From NCBI RefSeq assembly GCF_963675165.1, contig NC_087380.1, forward strand, positions 5,030,071 through 5,094,070: DNA of 64,000 bases, given 5' to 3'. The DNA comes from Halichondria panicea. Its lineage: Eukaryota; Porifera; Demospongiae; Suberitida; Halichondriidae. A program made the translations under genes and the position numbers. The stretch's first letter is position 1; each line of letters starts with the position of its first letter. Below, one piece after another: positions 1 through 17,100 of the stretch. Under the pieces are notes generated by a model, which did no database searches, had not been told where the DNA came from, and saw only the letters and a list, made by a program, of their open reading frames with translations.

Positions 1-4355
<4,355 letters not shown>

Positions 4356-4416
4356 TTTCCCGTGATAATTATGCAATACAGAATTTTTATTGTGTGCACT
4401 TTTTAATCAGTCATGT

Positions 4417-4422
4417 AATAAA
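4417..4422 (+). terminator. Poly(A) signal AATAAA of the kinase gene
   Basis: A perfect AATAAA lies 62 bp after the TAA stop at 4355, a normal distance for a 3' UTR poly(A) signal. Confidence 0.6.
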
Positions 4423-5365
4423 TTTTATCAGCATATAAAACGTCAAATCTGTGTCGATTGCACAAGGAAACCATCAAGCACCTGCATGGGGCAGGTTTTT
4501 CTTCTAAAGTGTGCAGGATGAACTATATCATGCAGTTGAAAAGACTGGCATGCACAGTATATAAGCTTTGACTCAATTATAACACCAATAATAATATTAT
4601 TGATGTGTTTATTATATACCTCAATAATTTTGTGACACATTAATTATTGTGGAGTTTTCTATCAGTACATTTAAGCTGCACCAGATGAGCACCATTGCAT
4701 GTGATGGTGAGCATTGTGAACTGAAGCTGCCGTCTTTCTTTGTTTTCAACAACTGCTGCATGAGAGGGGTTGCCATGAACAAACATTGTTTAAACATAAT
4801 GCACTAATGCGAATGCATTCGTAAAAAATACACTGCATGCTTGTGACGGATTGACATTATTATGCGTATGGCTCTCCCCGCTCGCTTGTTCCCCTTCAGT
4901 GCTTTCTCCAGCCAATCTTAGCAACTTTCACATTGCAAAATTAATGTTTTGGTGGCTTAGTATAATTATACATGCATCCAGACTATGTTTACCGTTTACC
5001 ACAAGTCCCATGCAATCATAATTATATAATTGGCTGTTTCAAGTGTGACCATTGTGATAGTATGTATTTACGCAAAATAGTGCTATATTGTGTAAGATAG
5101 TGGCATTTTCTTTAATTGTCTATCGGCTTAATATCCGTTAATTGCCACAAAAACCATAATATAGGGATTGATATCACTGTGTTTATAATGACATTGCTAA
5201 AAATTGGTGCTGTCATCAACTATTCAATCGTCTCCATGGCTGGCAGAATCATGTCAACACTTAATATGAAAGGTGATACAATTTATATCTGAACTTTACT
5301 AATTACTGTTTCTTCAGTGCTATATAAAGACATCACTACTAAAGGCCAATTTAGCACACTTCAAA
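4423..5365. other. Intergenic gap between kinase and adenylyl cyclase
   Basis: About 0.94 kb of AT-rich sequence. No convincing coding exon on either strand. It must hold the adenylyl cyclase promoter and 5' UTR, but no clear core promoter motif could be assigned. Confidence 0.5.
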
Positions 5366-8300
5366 ATGGCTTGGTCAAGGATCAAAGGTGTTGCCTTTTT
5401 CCCCTTTTTATGGCAAACTCTCCTCACAATCATTCTTTGGACGCCTGGAAATCTCTACCTCTCCAATGGTACAAAATGGTTGTACTTTCAGTTTCAAAGC
5501 AAACTTGTGCATACACAAGTTAGCATCATCACTGCAACGCATGTGCCCTTCAATATCGCGTGGACTATTCTTGCTCACTTCGTACTGGATTTCTCTACTC
5601 CATTCATACAACATATGGGTTTAGCTTTTGCTATTTGGAATTTTGTTGTTGTTGTCGTGAGTGTTGCTGTCCAGAAGTTGTATCCGGCAAGTGCTTACAA
5701 GATTCAGTATTTGTTCATCTTTCTTTCATTTGCCACTTCCTTTGAGGTACTCTGTGGAGGGTTGTTTAATGAATTAAACTTTTTCGGTACACAGAGATTT
5801 GGGTCGTTGTTTTATCTCCTTATGGTGAGCACTCTTTTCTTTCAGTGGTCCACATTGCTTACAGTGTTGTGTTGGACATTCTTTGGAGGAGGTTTTGTTT
5901 TCTGGAGTATCTTTGTAGCAAAAAATGTGCCAGAGGTATGAAATTACATAATTATGTTGTGCATCTGGTAATCAGTGATAATGGTATAAATCTAATATTT
6001 AGTAAATGCTTTAATTATACAGGTACTGGCCTCTACATTCATGACTGCTGCTATAACCATTCTTTGCGTGATAGCACACATAGTGGCCAACTACCAGAAG
6101 AAACTAGCCTTCCAAAAAATTGAAAAGAGTGTTACTACAACCTTAGAAGTAGAGAAAGAAAATGCAAAACAGGTTCATAATTCATTCATTCATAGCTTTA
6201 TCAACTTGCCCTGCAGGAAAAACTTCTTCTGTCGATTTTTCCAAAAGAAGTTGCACATGTGGTGCAGAAAGACTTGCGAAATTCAAGAGGTGTTTCTCAA
6301 ATTTCTCAGTTCAGAAAACTTTATGTCCAGAGGTTCAAAAATGTTAGGTAAGCTGTTGTACTAATTATGCCTCGAGGCGTAGCCGCACGAGGGTATGGTA
6401 AAGCTGACTGTGTGTGTGTATTCCAGCTGTAACTGCTCAACGGTTACAATGCGATGAAAACTAACAGCTTTATAGGCTTCTAGCCACGTTCTCTTGGATT
6501 TTGATTCGTGGGTTAGCAAACTAAAGCTTCTTTCTCGAGTTATGGCTAGTTTGACTCACATTGAAGGATGTTGCAGTCTCTTCAGAATCTTTCGTAGCAT
6601 CATTTCTTCGCACAAAGTTTCTGTTGAACTTATGAGTTAGCCTTGCACTAAAGCACTAGCTTTCTATTAGCTACAAAAATCAAAAAAGAGCTGCTGAAGT
6701 TCATAAAAATGCAACACGTACCCTTTTATTACTCATACCCTTGTAGGTTACCACCCGACTGCACCCTCATGACATACAACTTTAACTAACTCTTGTGCAA
6801 ACCATGACGGCTTTAGTTATGAGACATCTATAGAGCCACACCTCAGGCCTCGGGTTTTCTTTAGCTCACTTTGGTCAATCTATGGTTGTTTACTGCATGT
6901 TGCGTAGAATAGAAGCTTTCTTTGAATCGTATTTTAGGCAAATTTGGCACTGAAAAGCTACGGCAAATTGGTAAACCATTGTCCCGATTGTCTGAATAGT
7001 CTGCTACATGAATGTATACTCTCTACTCTTTTAGTTGTCCATGATCGTGTGGAAGCATAATTATAATTTGTTGATAGCTCAAATCACCACCTCTGCTGAA
7101 CATTTTCAGTATGTATACTCCTTACTCTTCTTGTTGCTCAGCCCTCTTTTTGTCGTGGAAGCATATAATTTTTGGTAGCTCAAATTACTACCTTTGCTGA
7201 ACATTTTCAGTATTCTGCACAGCTCTTTACAGGCTGTAAGCACTGTGCCGTGAATTATATCCGAAAATCTCCGAGTCGGAGATAGTTGTTGATTTTGTAC
7301 CTCATTTAATATGGATTCTTCCTGCGTTAATTTGCAGTATCTTATATGCTGACATCAAAGGATTTACGGCTCTTTCTTCAAAGGTTTCGGCCCAGCAACT
7401 TGTGCAGACTCTTAATGAGTTGTTTGCAAGATTTGACTATCTGGCTGAGGTGATCGATCGTGTCTTGTAAAATGTGTACTTGTACGATTAATGTTATTTT
7501 GTTTGTGTAGAACAATTTCTGTCTGCGCATCAAGATCCTTGGTGACTGCTACTACTGTGTGTCCGGGCTTTATGACTCTAGAACAGACCATGCTGTATGT
7601 ACAGTGCAAATGGGGCTCCAGATGATTGAAGTTATCAGGTAAGTTAACTATTAGATCTCGTGTAAACATGTTCTTAACTTATCACAGACATGTGGCTGCT
7701 CAGACAGGATTTGATTTGAATATGCGGGTAGGCATTCATACTGGCTCTGTACTCTGTGGACTGATTGGTTCACACAAGTGGCAGTTTGATGTCTGGTCCA
7801 ACGATGTCACCATAGCCAATGCAATGGAAGCAGGTGGCGTACCTGGGTGAGTGTTCAGACATTTTTGACCCTTGAAAATACCATTGTCAGTGACTTGAGT
7901 CACGGTCTATTTATAACCATGGATGTGGAAAAAAATTAAGAGGTGCCCGTATAATTGTACAGTACATAGATTAATACACCAAAGAGCTGAAGGTGACATA
8001 TTTTCACAGGTAGATTTGTTTGCGTTTTCACTGTTTAGCTCATTTTGCTGGCATTACATTCTGCTAATCAAATCCTTGCTCAAGTTGTGACATTAATGTA
8101 CGTTTCTAATTACTCACAAGTGGTTTTCATTGCAATTTCTAATTATCTGCACACATTTTTGCGTCAGAAATTAATAGCAGAAATTAATGCTCGCAAAAAT
8201 ATGTAGTTAGTTAGTGCATATGTACAACCAGGAGTGCAACATACATGCCCACAATTGCTTTAAAAAATTATACCTGAACTCCTAGTAACTTTTTCATCTA

Positions 8301-11300
8301 GGGAAGTACACATCAGTAAAACTACATTCGATGCACTGCAAGGTGCTTACAACGTTCAGCCAGCTGATGGCAAATCACGAAATAGTCTGCTAGCCAAGTA
8401 CGATGTGGAAACGTTCTTTGTTACCTCCAGGAACAACAACAATTATGTTATGGAGGTAAATGTGTGATAATTAAAATATGCAGATAATTATGGAAGCTTA
8501 TTTTATAACCTGCTGATCAGTCAGTGAAGTTGGCTGTTATTGTAAGTCCTCAATAACACAATTTCACAATTTCTATCAGGGTGAAACAACGAGCCTTCTC
8601 GACGAACTACCTTCAACTTGCTCATCAGATTCTGGTATAGGAATCTTGAATTCTAATTTTGAAAGTAAGTATAGCTCCTTATACATGTAAATCTATATTA
8701 ACTAATTACCGGTAGCTGGAGAGCCGAAAAAGAAGAAAGGACTAAAAGTAAAAGAAAGGAAGCCTAAGATAAGTATTAACAACACAGCTCGTCTCTTTCT
8801 AGGCAACTACGAAGACAGAAAATTTGGAGTAAACGACATCCTAACAACACTAGGAGTTCAGGTATAATTTTTTTAAAGCAATTGTGGGCATGTATATGTT
8901 GTACTTATGCACTAACTATAACTATATAATTATACTTCTCTCAGAATCTGAAAGAGCAAAAGTCTACAAGCAATCCTGATAGTGACTTCGATAAACATCA
9001 CTTTCTGATCCTACTAAAGGAAGCTCTCACTGACACAAGCACTGGTCATCTATGGAAAAACTATGCTATGAGGCTGACAATGCAGTTCAAAGATTACGCT
9101 TTGGAATCAAAGGTGAATATTATTTATGGCAAGAGAGGCATGCAGCACCTTCTAAATACTGCCTGTAACTTGCACCCACAGTTCGCAAGGCAGAAGTTCA
9201 GTGATCTCCAATATTTCTTTGTTGCCCTCCTCTGTATGCAGTGTCTCTTCTACTCCGCCCAAGTCACAGTCCTACCAATGACAAGAATCTCCACACACAT
9301 ATGCTTCTTGTTTAGCATTATATTCATATTTGTGCTTACTTTGATTTCTCTTTCGGACAAAACAAAGGTAGACAAAGGTAGTGTAGTGCCGTGAAGTATT
9401 GTATTAATGTGTATGTGTCTAACTGGTGGTACTTCTGTCTAGCTTGCTCATAATTATGTATAATCATCTCTTGCAATTAAAAACCTCTCTGATATAATAA
9501 TTCTCCTCATGCAGTTCCTGCCGATATCTTCTTTCAAGCAAATAAATCTCTATATTCAGTCATACCGGGCACTACGCTATGCCGTAGTTCTTCTAACCTG
9601 GGTGCTAGCTCTTGTGTGCAGCTATAGCGGATTGGTGGGTACACAATGTCAATCTTTTATCACAGAAACGTGATGAACAATTTTTTCACAGATGGAATGC
9701 ACACCTGATGCCCCTTACTTCAGGATTTTTGAAACGCTCGACCCACAAAACCCTAGATGTGAATATGCACACGTAAGTCATTTGTACATGTATAGTTCAT
9801 TTGTGGGAGCAAATTGCTGAATAAGTTAGGAGAGTGTATAGCATTGTCCTTGTCTTGCTGCAGTACCATGAGGAGCAGTTGAACTTGTACCTTGTGTTCA
9901 TAATAATGCCTCTGACCGACCTACCTGTGGCTGGACAGGTACTTGCTGCAACATTTGGACTTCTCACTTTGTTTGTACTACTTCCCTTTGGTTTCTTCGA
10001 CGCTTTCCTTCACTTCTATGAAGCAAGACAAATCGGAAATTTTGAGTAAGATAGTGCAGAAGGAGTTATTAGCTTTCTACTTGCTCCTGCATGCAAGTAC
10101 ATGCAGTCTATACACTTTGCTGTTACTCTGTAGAGACTCAATGCATGGATATCAATAGCCTCAAATCCAGGTGTCATAGGGGCAGGCTAGACTCGCTTGC
10201 CAGCCCAATCCCTAGGATGGACTGGCCAGCGAGTCTAGGGGCAGGCTAGGATATCAGTATGCTATTCTAACAGATAACATATTTAGCATAACGTGCTAGA
10301 TATAATTTTTATGTGTATATTTTTATGTAGGTATTTATAGTGTGTTTCCTTTAACGCTATCCAAAATGCCTCTAATTTTGCTCATAGCTAGATATACGTA
10401 TACTCATATGCATGCACTATTCAAATTTCAGTGGCGCTTTGTTTGAAATGCTTACAAGCTACCTTTTCCGTATTTTGGTCATTCTCGTCTCCATCCTACT
10501 TGGCATTCTCTTAGCCAGAGAAAACCAATACACTAGAAGAAGCAACTTCCTGCGGCAGATAGATGTGAGTATTATAATAATCATGCAGTGTCTATAATTA
10601 GTATACAGAGTTTGTAGTATTCTTAGCGCACTATCAGGCACTAGATCAATATATATCTGCATGCTGTCTTGATATAATTATATGCAGGCCGAGAAGAAGC
10701 AGCGAGAGATAGAGATCATAGAGTTGTACAATACTAGTCTTCTTAACAACCTCCTCCCAAATCATGTGATAAGCCACTTTCTCAACCCCGATATTACTGC
10801 TGTGGTAAGTTCCTGCGGTAATTTACGCCTATATGCCTCGGGGTGTCTGGTGCATGTGTTAAGTTTCGGATTGTTAGCTTCACACTAGAGCACTATATAG
10901 CTATTTGGTCCATGTAGCTACAAAAGTAAGAAAAGAGCTGCAAGGGTGCACTGCAGAAGCAACCAGCCATTATGAATTTTTGACATCTCCGTGCAGATCC
11001 ACCCCTTTTTACCGCTGGATACTTACCAATTAAAAAAAACCACCAACTCTTGATTTAAGGGCAATAATACGTCCACAAAACACTAAAAAGCTACAGTGTA
11101 CACAAGTCTTTTCCTACAAATGTTTTATTCTCCTCTTCCATGCATAATTACAATGAAGGCATTTAGCACCGTGTTGCTTGGACATTGACTCGTTAATTAT
11201 TGCTGAAACTTCTGATAGTCCACATACTATAATTATGTATCTGTGTATACAAATTATACCAGAGCACAGTATATAATTATTATTGCATTGGGTGCAGGAT

Positions 11301-12388
11301 CTCTACTACGACTTCCACCCTGAGGCCGGAATTCTTTTTGCCTCAATCCCTGACTTTGCTGGCTACTATGAAGAGGAGGAATCTAACAACCAGGGGATAG
11401 AGTGCATGAGACTGCTCAATGAGATATTTGGGGACTTTGATCAACTGTTGACAGACAAGAGATTTCAGTCCATAGAGAAGATTAAGACCATTGGGAGCAC
11501 TTACATGGTGGCGTCCGGAGTAAACCAGAAGACGGTAAGCAAATGCAGTTTTAAGATATAAAACAACACGTACGTTTCCTATGATAACTAACATTTTATA
11601 TAGGGTAAAGTGGTGAAAAACTGGAAGCATTTGGAAGTTCTTCTGGAGTTCTCTTTTGCTCTAAGGGAGAAACTTCAGGCCATAAACAAAGAATCGTGGA
11701 ATGATTTCCAGCTGCGCATTGGCATTAGTCATGGTCCTCTGGTTGCTGGAGTTATTGGAGCTAAAAAACCTCAGTATGATATCTGGGGAGACACTGTGAA
11801 CCTTGCCAGCAGGATGGAGAGCACCGGAGTCAAGGGGAAAACTCAGGTAACTGTATATAGCAGGTAATTTCCGAGGGTCAAAACATTCGTGGTTGAACAA
11901 TAATATTATTTACATAGATAGATTTTGCATGGTTGCTGCTGGTTGCTGCTTGCACTGCCGGTAAAGGTAGTCGACGATCGTTTCATTATAATATTCGTGC
12001 TCAGAAATTGGACCACAAAATGTTTGCCCCTGAAAATTACCCACTATTATGGTATACATGCATGTATAAGTTGACACAGGAGGTAAATTTATAAAGTGGA
12101 GAACTTTTCCTGTTGTCAAAGTGTGTGTATTAAACCATGGGCATGCATGCATGTCCTAGCAACTGTATGGAAGTAGGATATAATATATTTTATGACTGCA
12201 TATTCATGCATGTACATATATGTACACCTGTATAGGTTGTTCAAGAAACACAGGCTCTTTTGTCTACTCGTGGATACATGTTTGACTATCGAGGTGTGGT
12301 GTCGGTTAAAGGGAAAGGCTCACTCATTACGTACTTTGCTCAAGACGTTTCTCCTAAAAAGAAATTGGCACAAAACTACTTGCTCTAA
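5366..12388 (+). CDS. Membrane adenylyl cyclase (class III, ADCY family)
   Basis: Nineteen exons: 5366-5935, 6023-6172, 6217-6347, 7338-7449, 7511-7638, 7688-7846, 8302-8455, 8580-8664, 8716-8861, 8945-9112, 9182-9367, 9515-9634, 9692-9772, 9864-10045, 10432-10564, 10688-10804, 11298-11534, 11604-11846, 12236-12388. All phases close to give 1084 residues, the usual ADCY length. It makes cAMP from ATP at the plasma membrane. The layout is a first six-helix membrane block (exons 1-2), C1 catalytic half (about residues 250-445), C1b linker, second membrane block (exons 11-15) and C2 half (about 860-1075). C1 keeps both metal-binding Asp residues ([10 protein letters not shown] and LGDCYYC) and FDVWSNDV. 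C2 keeps [21 protein letters not shown] and [15 protein letters not shown], the last carrying the adenine-selecting Asp and the transition-state Asn/Arg. No key residue is missing, so it should be active. The start is the first Met before the first membrane block. The vertebrate subtype cannot be assigned. Confidence 0.93.
6365..6870. repeat. Dispersed repeat in an adenylyl cyclase intron, copy 1
   Basis: It begins with a short hairpin-forming GCCTCGAGGCGTAGCC block. Internally it contains a segment (about 6640-6700, GCACTAAAGCACTAGC... then AAAAGAGCTGC) that resembles 10870-10950 in a later intron of the same gene. Borders are approximate. No coding capacity was seen. Confidence 0.45.
7013..7212. 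repeat. Two tandem copies of a ~100 bp unit
   Basis: Units 7013-7111 and 7113-7212 share GTATACTC at the start, GTGGAAGCATA in the middle and GCTGAACATTTTCAGTAT at the end. They lie in the intron before the first C1 metal-site exon of the adenylyl cyclase. Confidence 0.7.
10187..10238. repeat. Short palindromic hairpin in an adenylyl cyclase intron
   Basis: Left arm 10187-10206 (CTAGACTCGCTTGCCAG...) and right arm 10219-10238 (...CTGGCCAGCGAGTCTAG) are inverted copies with few mismatches around a 12-base loop. It looks like a tiny palindromic insertion. Confidence 0.65.
10830..11060. repeat. Dispersed repeat in an adenylyl cyclase intron, copy 2
   Basis: It starts with TATGCCTCGGGG and includes CACTAGAGCACTATATAGC followed by GAAAAGAGCTGC, resembling the 6365 element. 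It lies between the exon ending at 10804 and the first C2 exon at 11298. Borders are approximate. Confidence 0.4.
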
Positions 12389-12633
12389 TACTATTACATG
12401 TTCCAACTACAGTTAACTTAGATATAATATTATAGGTATAGAGACACTATAGCGTGCCTCATGCATATTGTGTACGGTGGACTCTAAAAACCCAGACATT
12501 TTACACACATTCTGTAGCATATTATGCACATACCCAGTATATGTATATCTATAATTTTGAATGCTGTCACATAAAAATTATTGCACAGAGTGATGATCAC
12601 ATGATCACCAGTCAACCAGCTTAGCTAAGTGGC

Positions 12634-12639
12634 AATAAA
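12634..12639 (+). terminator. Possible poly(A) signal of adenylyl cyclase
   Basis: AATAAA lies about 245 bp downstream of the adenylyl cyclase stop. It is plausible but not unique evidence. Confidence 0.4.
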
Positions 12640-12938
12640 TAATTTCAAATTATCTGTACAGTCTTAGAAGGCTTTTCACATCGATTATTTGGCATTGATG
12701 AGCAAGTTACAAACCAATTCTCACATTTCGCTCAATATCAGTGGACCAACAAATACCTCGGATAATAGCTCTCTCATCCCTTTCACGGGCAAAACAGGTT
12801 GATACCATTAATGATTATTATGCACTTTTATCGCTTGTAACATCGAAACTCGAGTATTATGCTGCTCCACTTTGTGCTAATTCCAAAGTCTGTTAACAAC
12901 GTGGCCAAAAATACGGCACAGCAATAATACCACATACA

Positions 12939-13132
12939 CCGTATTACTAGAATATTTTGCTGGTGAAAAACCTTTGTGAATGAGCCAAATCAGCAGAAAA
13001 TTTGACCCTTTGCGATCTAACTATTGCGTTCTGGCAAGGATCGTGTGGTAATAATTTAGGATTTTATTGTTGCGAACCATCGCAAAATTCTAAATTTTTA
13101 ATGCTTGCAAAACATTCTAGTAATAGTTACGG
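12939..13132. mobile_element. TA-flanked ~200 bp MITE, copy A
   Basis: The ends are inverted: CCGTATTACTAGAATATTTT at the left and ...ACATTCTAGTAATAG..CGG at the right, with a small insertion in the right terminus. The body (GTGAATGAGCCAAATCAGC, TTTGACCCTTTGCGATC, GGCAAGGATCGTGTG) is nearly identical to copy B at 60644. There is no coding capacity, so it is a non-autonomous element. It lies in the gap between adenylyl cyclase and SPICE1. Confidence 0.8.
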
Positions 13133-14151
13133 TAATTATAACGGGAAAATAATTATTAGGCGAGAATTATTTATATTTTGCGAATAAGACTGAATTGGCG
13201 TTATTAAATTGGTGTCTCGGGCATGGCTATGGCAATGACATCACATTGACATGCATCTTGACATTTGGTAAAGTTACACAGTAATCATGCTAAAAGAGCT
13301 ACAGGTGCACAGTTCTAACAGGAAGAGTAATATCACAATACGATAGCTATATAATATGGCGACCAAGTACATGAAAAACTTTCTAGCAAGTAAGCTGTTG
13401 CAGGCGTGCCCGCATGTGTGACCTAATGAGTAGAGCTAGTTGGGCGACATCTGCTGTTTTAGTCTCTGCGTGTTGTCTGAGCTGTATCAGCCACTTATCC
13501 CAAAAGCAAATCGTGCCTGCACTGTCATATCGTCCAGAGGAGGTATAACAATTAGCGTGCACTTCAAGTAGCACTGAATTTTGCTGAATCAGCATACTCC
13601 AAAAGCTGTCTCACTGGTCGTCGTCTATCCCTTTCAGCCCAGCTAGCCTCTAGATTCTATCTAAATATGTAGTCTACATCAACACAAGACTCTCTGGACC
13701 ACTCCGGACCACTCACAACAAAGGTCTTTATTGAATACATGTACACAACCTCAGCTTTCTTACATGTATGTGTTGATCATGGAAGCATAACAGCGTCTTT
13801 AGCTTCAATGTCATAAGCCACGGACAAATGAAATACATGAGCGAAGACTTGCACCATAAGTATATAAATTGGGGTAGAAGTCTGTCATGCGCTATAAAAC
13901 CACGCCGAGGGTTCAGCACTTTAGTGCTCTAGTCTATGGAATTATGATATATATACATTCTCGTTTTTCTGCGTACAATGTAAGATTGCATTTACAGTGT
14001 ACAGTAAGTTACATGTTTGGATCAATAGGGCATCAAGGAAGCAATAATTATAATGATGCAATTGTTAGAAATTGAAATAAGTGATAAGGTATGCCGTAAT
14101 AATACACTATATAAATTCAGTGTCATAGTTCATACAATGTGTCTTACTTTG
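13133..14151. other. Gap between adenylyl cyclase and SPICE1 (tail to tail)
   Basis: The two genes converge here. Apart from copy A of the MITE just upstream and a possible reverse AATAAA at 13727, no coding exon or RNA gene was recognised. Confidence 0.5.
13727..13732 (-). terminator. Possible poly(A) signal of SPICE1
   Basis: TTTATT on the + strand (AATAAA on the gene strand) lies about 420 bp past the SPICE1 stop. It implies a longer 3' UTR than the neighbours have, so this is tentative. Confidence 0.35.
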
Positions 14152-17100
14152 TCAATGTTGAGGCACGTGTGAGGTGAGTGCAAACCATCCATTCTGCTTT
14201 AATTGTCCTCTTTGGGGGTGGCTATGTAGCAACATGTTATCACCAACCATCGAATTCTTCACACAAGTCTCCTCTGGGATGAGTGACCCTCGCACAACTG
14301 GTGAGTTTTCCTGCTGCTCAGTGATGGTAGAGAAAAGAGACATAGAGAGATCTGGAGCTTGGAGTCCTTGCTGGGGTGTGGGAAGGCCTTTTAGTGGAGA
14401 CAGTTTAGTAGTGAGTTTAGTAGTGGTGTTAGTAGTCAGGGAAATTTCTGGTTTAACAACATTTACAGATGGTTTTTGCTGAAAAGCTTGCATATTTGGC
14501 AAGGCAGGAGTTGTCGCAGTGCTACTAGTGGGTAGTGGTGGATGATTGGTGATGGCGCTAGTTGTATAAGCGGGGAAAGAGACTTGACTATTTGTCGATA
14601 TCAGTGAAGTGCGACTTGCAGTTTTTCTCGTGTGTGATGAAAACGGAGAACTAGGGGAATATGGTACAAATTCATTTTCTTCAACAGTTCCAAGTTTACC
14701 AAGATCAGTCAAAAATCCAGCTACATCGAACATCAGGTCACTGTTTGTTTTTAAAGAACTCAATGGATCTACGGATGTACGCATTATTTCCGAGGGTGTT
14801 GTAAGAACTGGCACTTGTAGTGCAATACTTAATGGTGGAGGGGGAGGAGCGTAAGAATCGTTAAAGGTGGACATATTGTCATGGGGGGAATCCCCTGCAG
14901 CAAATTCACTCTCTGTAGCAAGAGTGACTTCGAGATCTTTGCTTTCTTTTCTTGAAATAAAACCACTTGATAAGCCACCGCCGTCTAACTTACTAGTAGA
15001 AGTTGTCATGTCATAGCTGAGAGGAGACAGCTGGGCTTGAATGTAAGGGCTTGCGTGACTAGGCTGACCCAGCGTAGGCGTGATGCGGTGAAGGGGAGCT
15101 CGTTGACTTGGAACAGGGTGTGCAATAGGAATAGATTCAAAGGAGGAGACACTGGTAGTAGGACTACGGGACAATACAGTCTGATGCGATGGGTGGTAAA
15201 GCTGTTCAGAAGTACCACACATTCTGTTTGACACACTCGTTTCAACCTCTTTAGGCATTGTATTATCCTTGACTTCACTTTTCGTCGGTGCTACACTCGT
15301 GGATAGGATCTGATGTGAAGGTAAAGTTTGTGATGCTGCTAGCGTTTGTTTGTTGGTCCAAGTTGAGAGCTTCTTGTGAACATCAGACACTTCTCTCTGT
15401 GAAAAACAAACACGGATGTACATGTAAGCACACATGCAGTCCAAACCACTAACTTAAAATATATATATAATTATGTGTGAGGTATTCAATGACCAACTTT
15501 GAACCACAACCGTACCTCCATCGAAAGCAGCTGCTCGGATGTAGTGTGTTGAACTTCTTTCAAAGTTTTCTTCAGTGCCATGCTTTCCTTTTGTAGTTTG
15601 ACGACATCCTGAATGTACATGCACCAGTAAAAAAAAACCATTATTACAAAAGCTCGGGTACAAGCACCACACCTCTTGCCCTTAAATATCTGTTTGATTT
15701 TTCCTGCTGCACATGATTCATTATAGCATTCATCACAAATACCAATCTCACACTCGTGTGGGTAATCCATACCAATTCAGCAAAAATTCGCATGACCCAC
15801 TTGGAATTGGACGAAATTTGGAATGTTCCAAATTTCGTCTAATTCCAAGGGGGTCATGCGAATTTTTGGATGTGTTTGTGGATGTGTTCATGTTCATGAA
15901 GCTACTGAACACTAAAGTGCAGAACCCTCAGCGTTAGTGGGGCCGGGGTTGTATAAAGTTTCATAAATGTTCAAATTCATGAGCAAATGGATGAACTCCA
16001 CGATATATAAAGTGCGCATGACTAGACACTAAGATACATGTAGTTTGACCTCTCAATCGAATCAAAACCGCCTGAAGCTAGCTGTTTTCTACGTGCAGGT
16101 TCAAGCTTCTTACATTGTAGCTTTTGCTCGTTTTATTCAACAACGAAGCTTTGTTGAGAAAATCTGCCAAAAATGTGTGTTATGGCAGCCAGGTGAGCAG
16201 ACTCAGAATACACAGACAGACAGCTGACCTGTCGCCGCGGTGCGGCCTCGGGTTAATAAGACCATCATGATTATGTTGTACGGCAGAACACACTAAAACT
16301 TCAAATGTTCATCTTTAGAAATATTCCTGCAGTCATGGTAACTTCCCCATGTGCTTAAAGCTGATAACACCTAAAAGCGTGCGCAAGCTTGGTATATTGT
16401 ATAGGTTCACCCAGTAAATATTGTAGTGTAGAACTTGACACTGATTCTTCCGAAATCTAACCTCTGACCTTATCAAAAGCTTGTGATAGTTTTGATGGTT
16501 GCATGTTAGGCCCTTACTTATCTACATGTAGGAGCTGTGAATATTTCATATTTTATGTTGGGGCTCCATGTATGTAGTCTTCTCGAACACACATTAGTTA
16601 TACATGTATGCCACAAGAAGTTAATTAACACGATAGTAAATTGTGTCTCTTCGGCATAAGTATTATATACCACAACACCCGTTTGTATTTACAAAGTTAC
16701 CCATATACCATCAATTCAATTTCGAGGGGGCCATGCCCAAATTTTTGCTGAAGTTATATCCAAGGGCCATTACAATGAAAAGGGAATGGATATTCACATC
16801 TCTACTAACTCACAGAGGTTAGAGCATCCATGAGGTTTTGCTGCTCAGCCATAGTCTGCAGCAAATGTTCTCTCACTTCTACTTCTCCTCTCAATTGGGC
16901 CTCGCTCTCTTGAAGATAGCGGGTGATCTTTGTCACTGACGTAAGGAGTGTAGACGTGATGGACATGAGCCGGGTGTTGTTGGTGGAGTGCGGGGGCCTG
17001 ATTGTCGTAGAGTACTCACATTCTTGGAGCTCTTTGTTGAGATTGTGGACAATCTAGAAATAAGTACAGAGAAACGGATTGCTGACATTGAATATAATAG

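Noticed and set aside
15454-15770. Cys-rich open frame DYPHECEIGICDECYNESC
   Set aside because: Most of it reads through the SPICE1 intron; only 15516-15608 fits the gene with proper splice sites and coiled-coil sequence.
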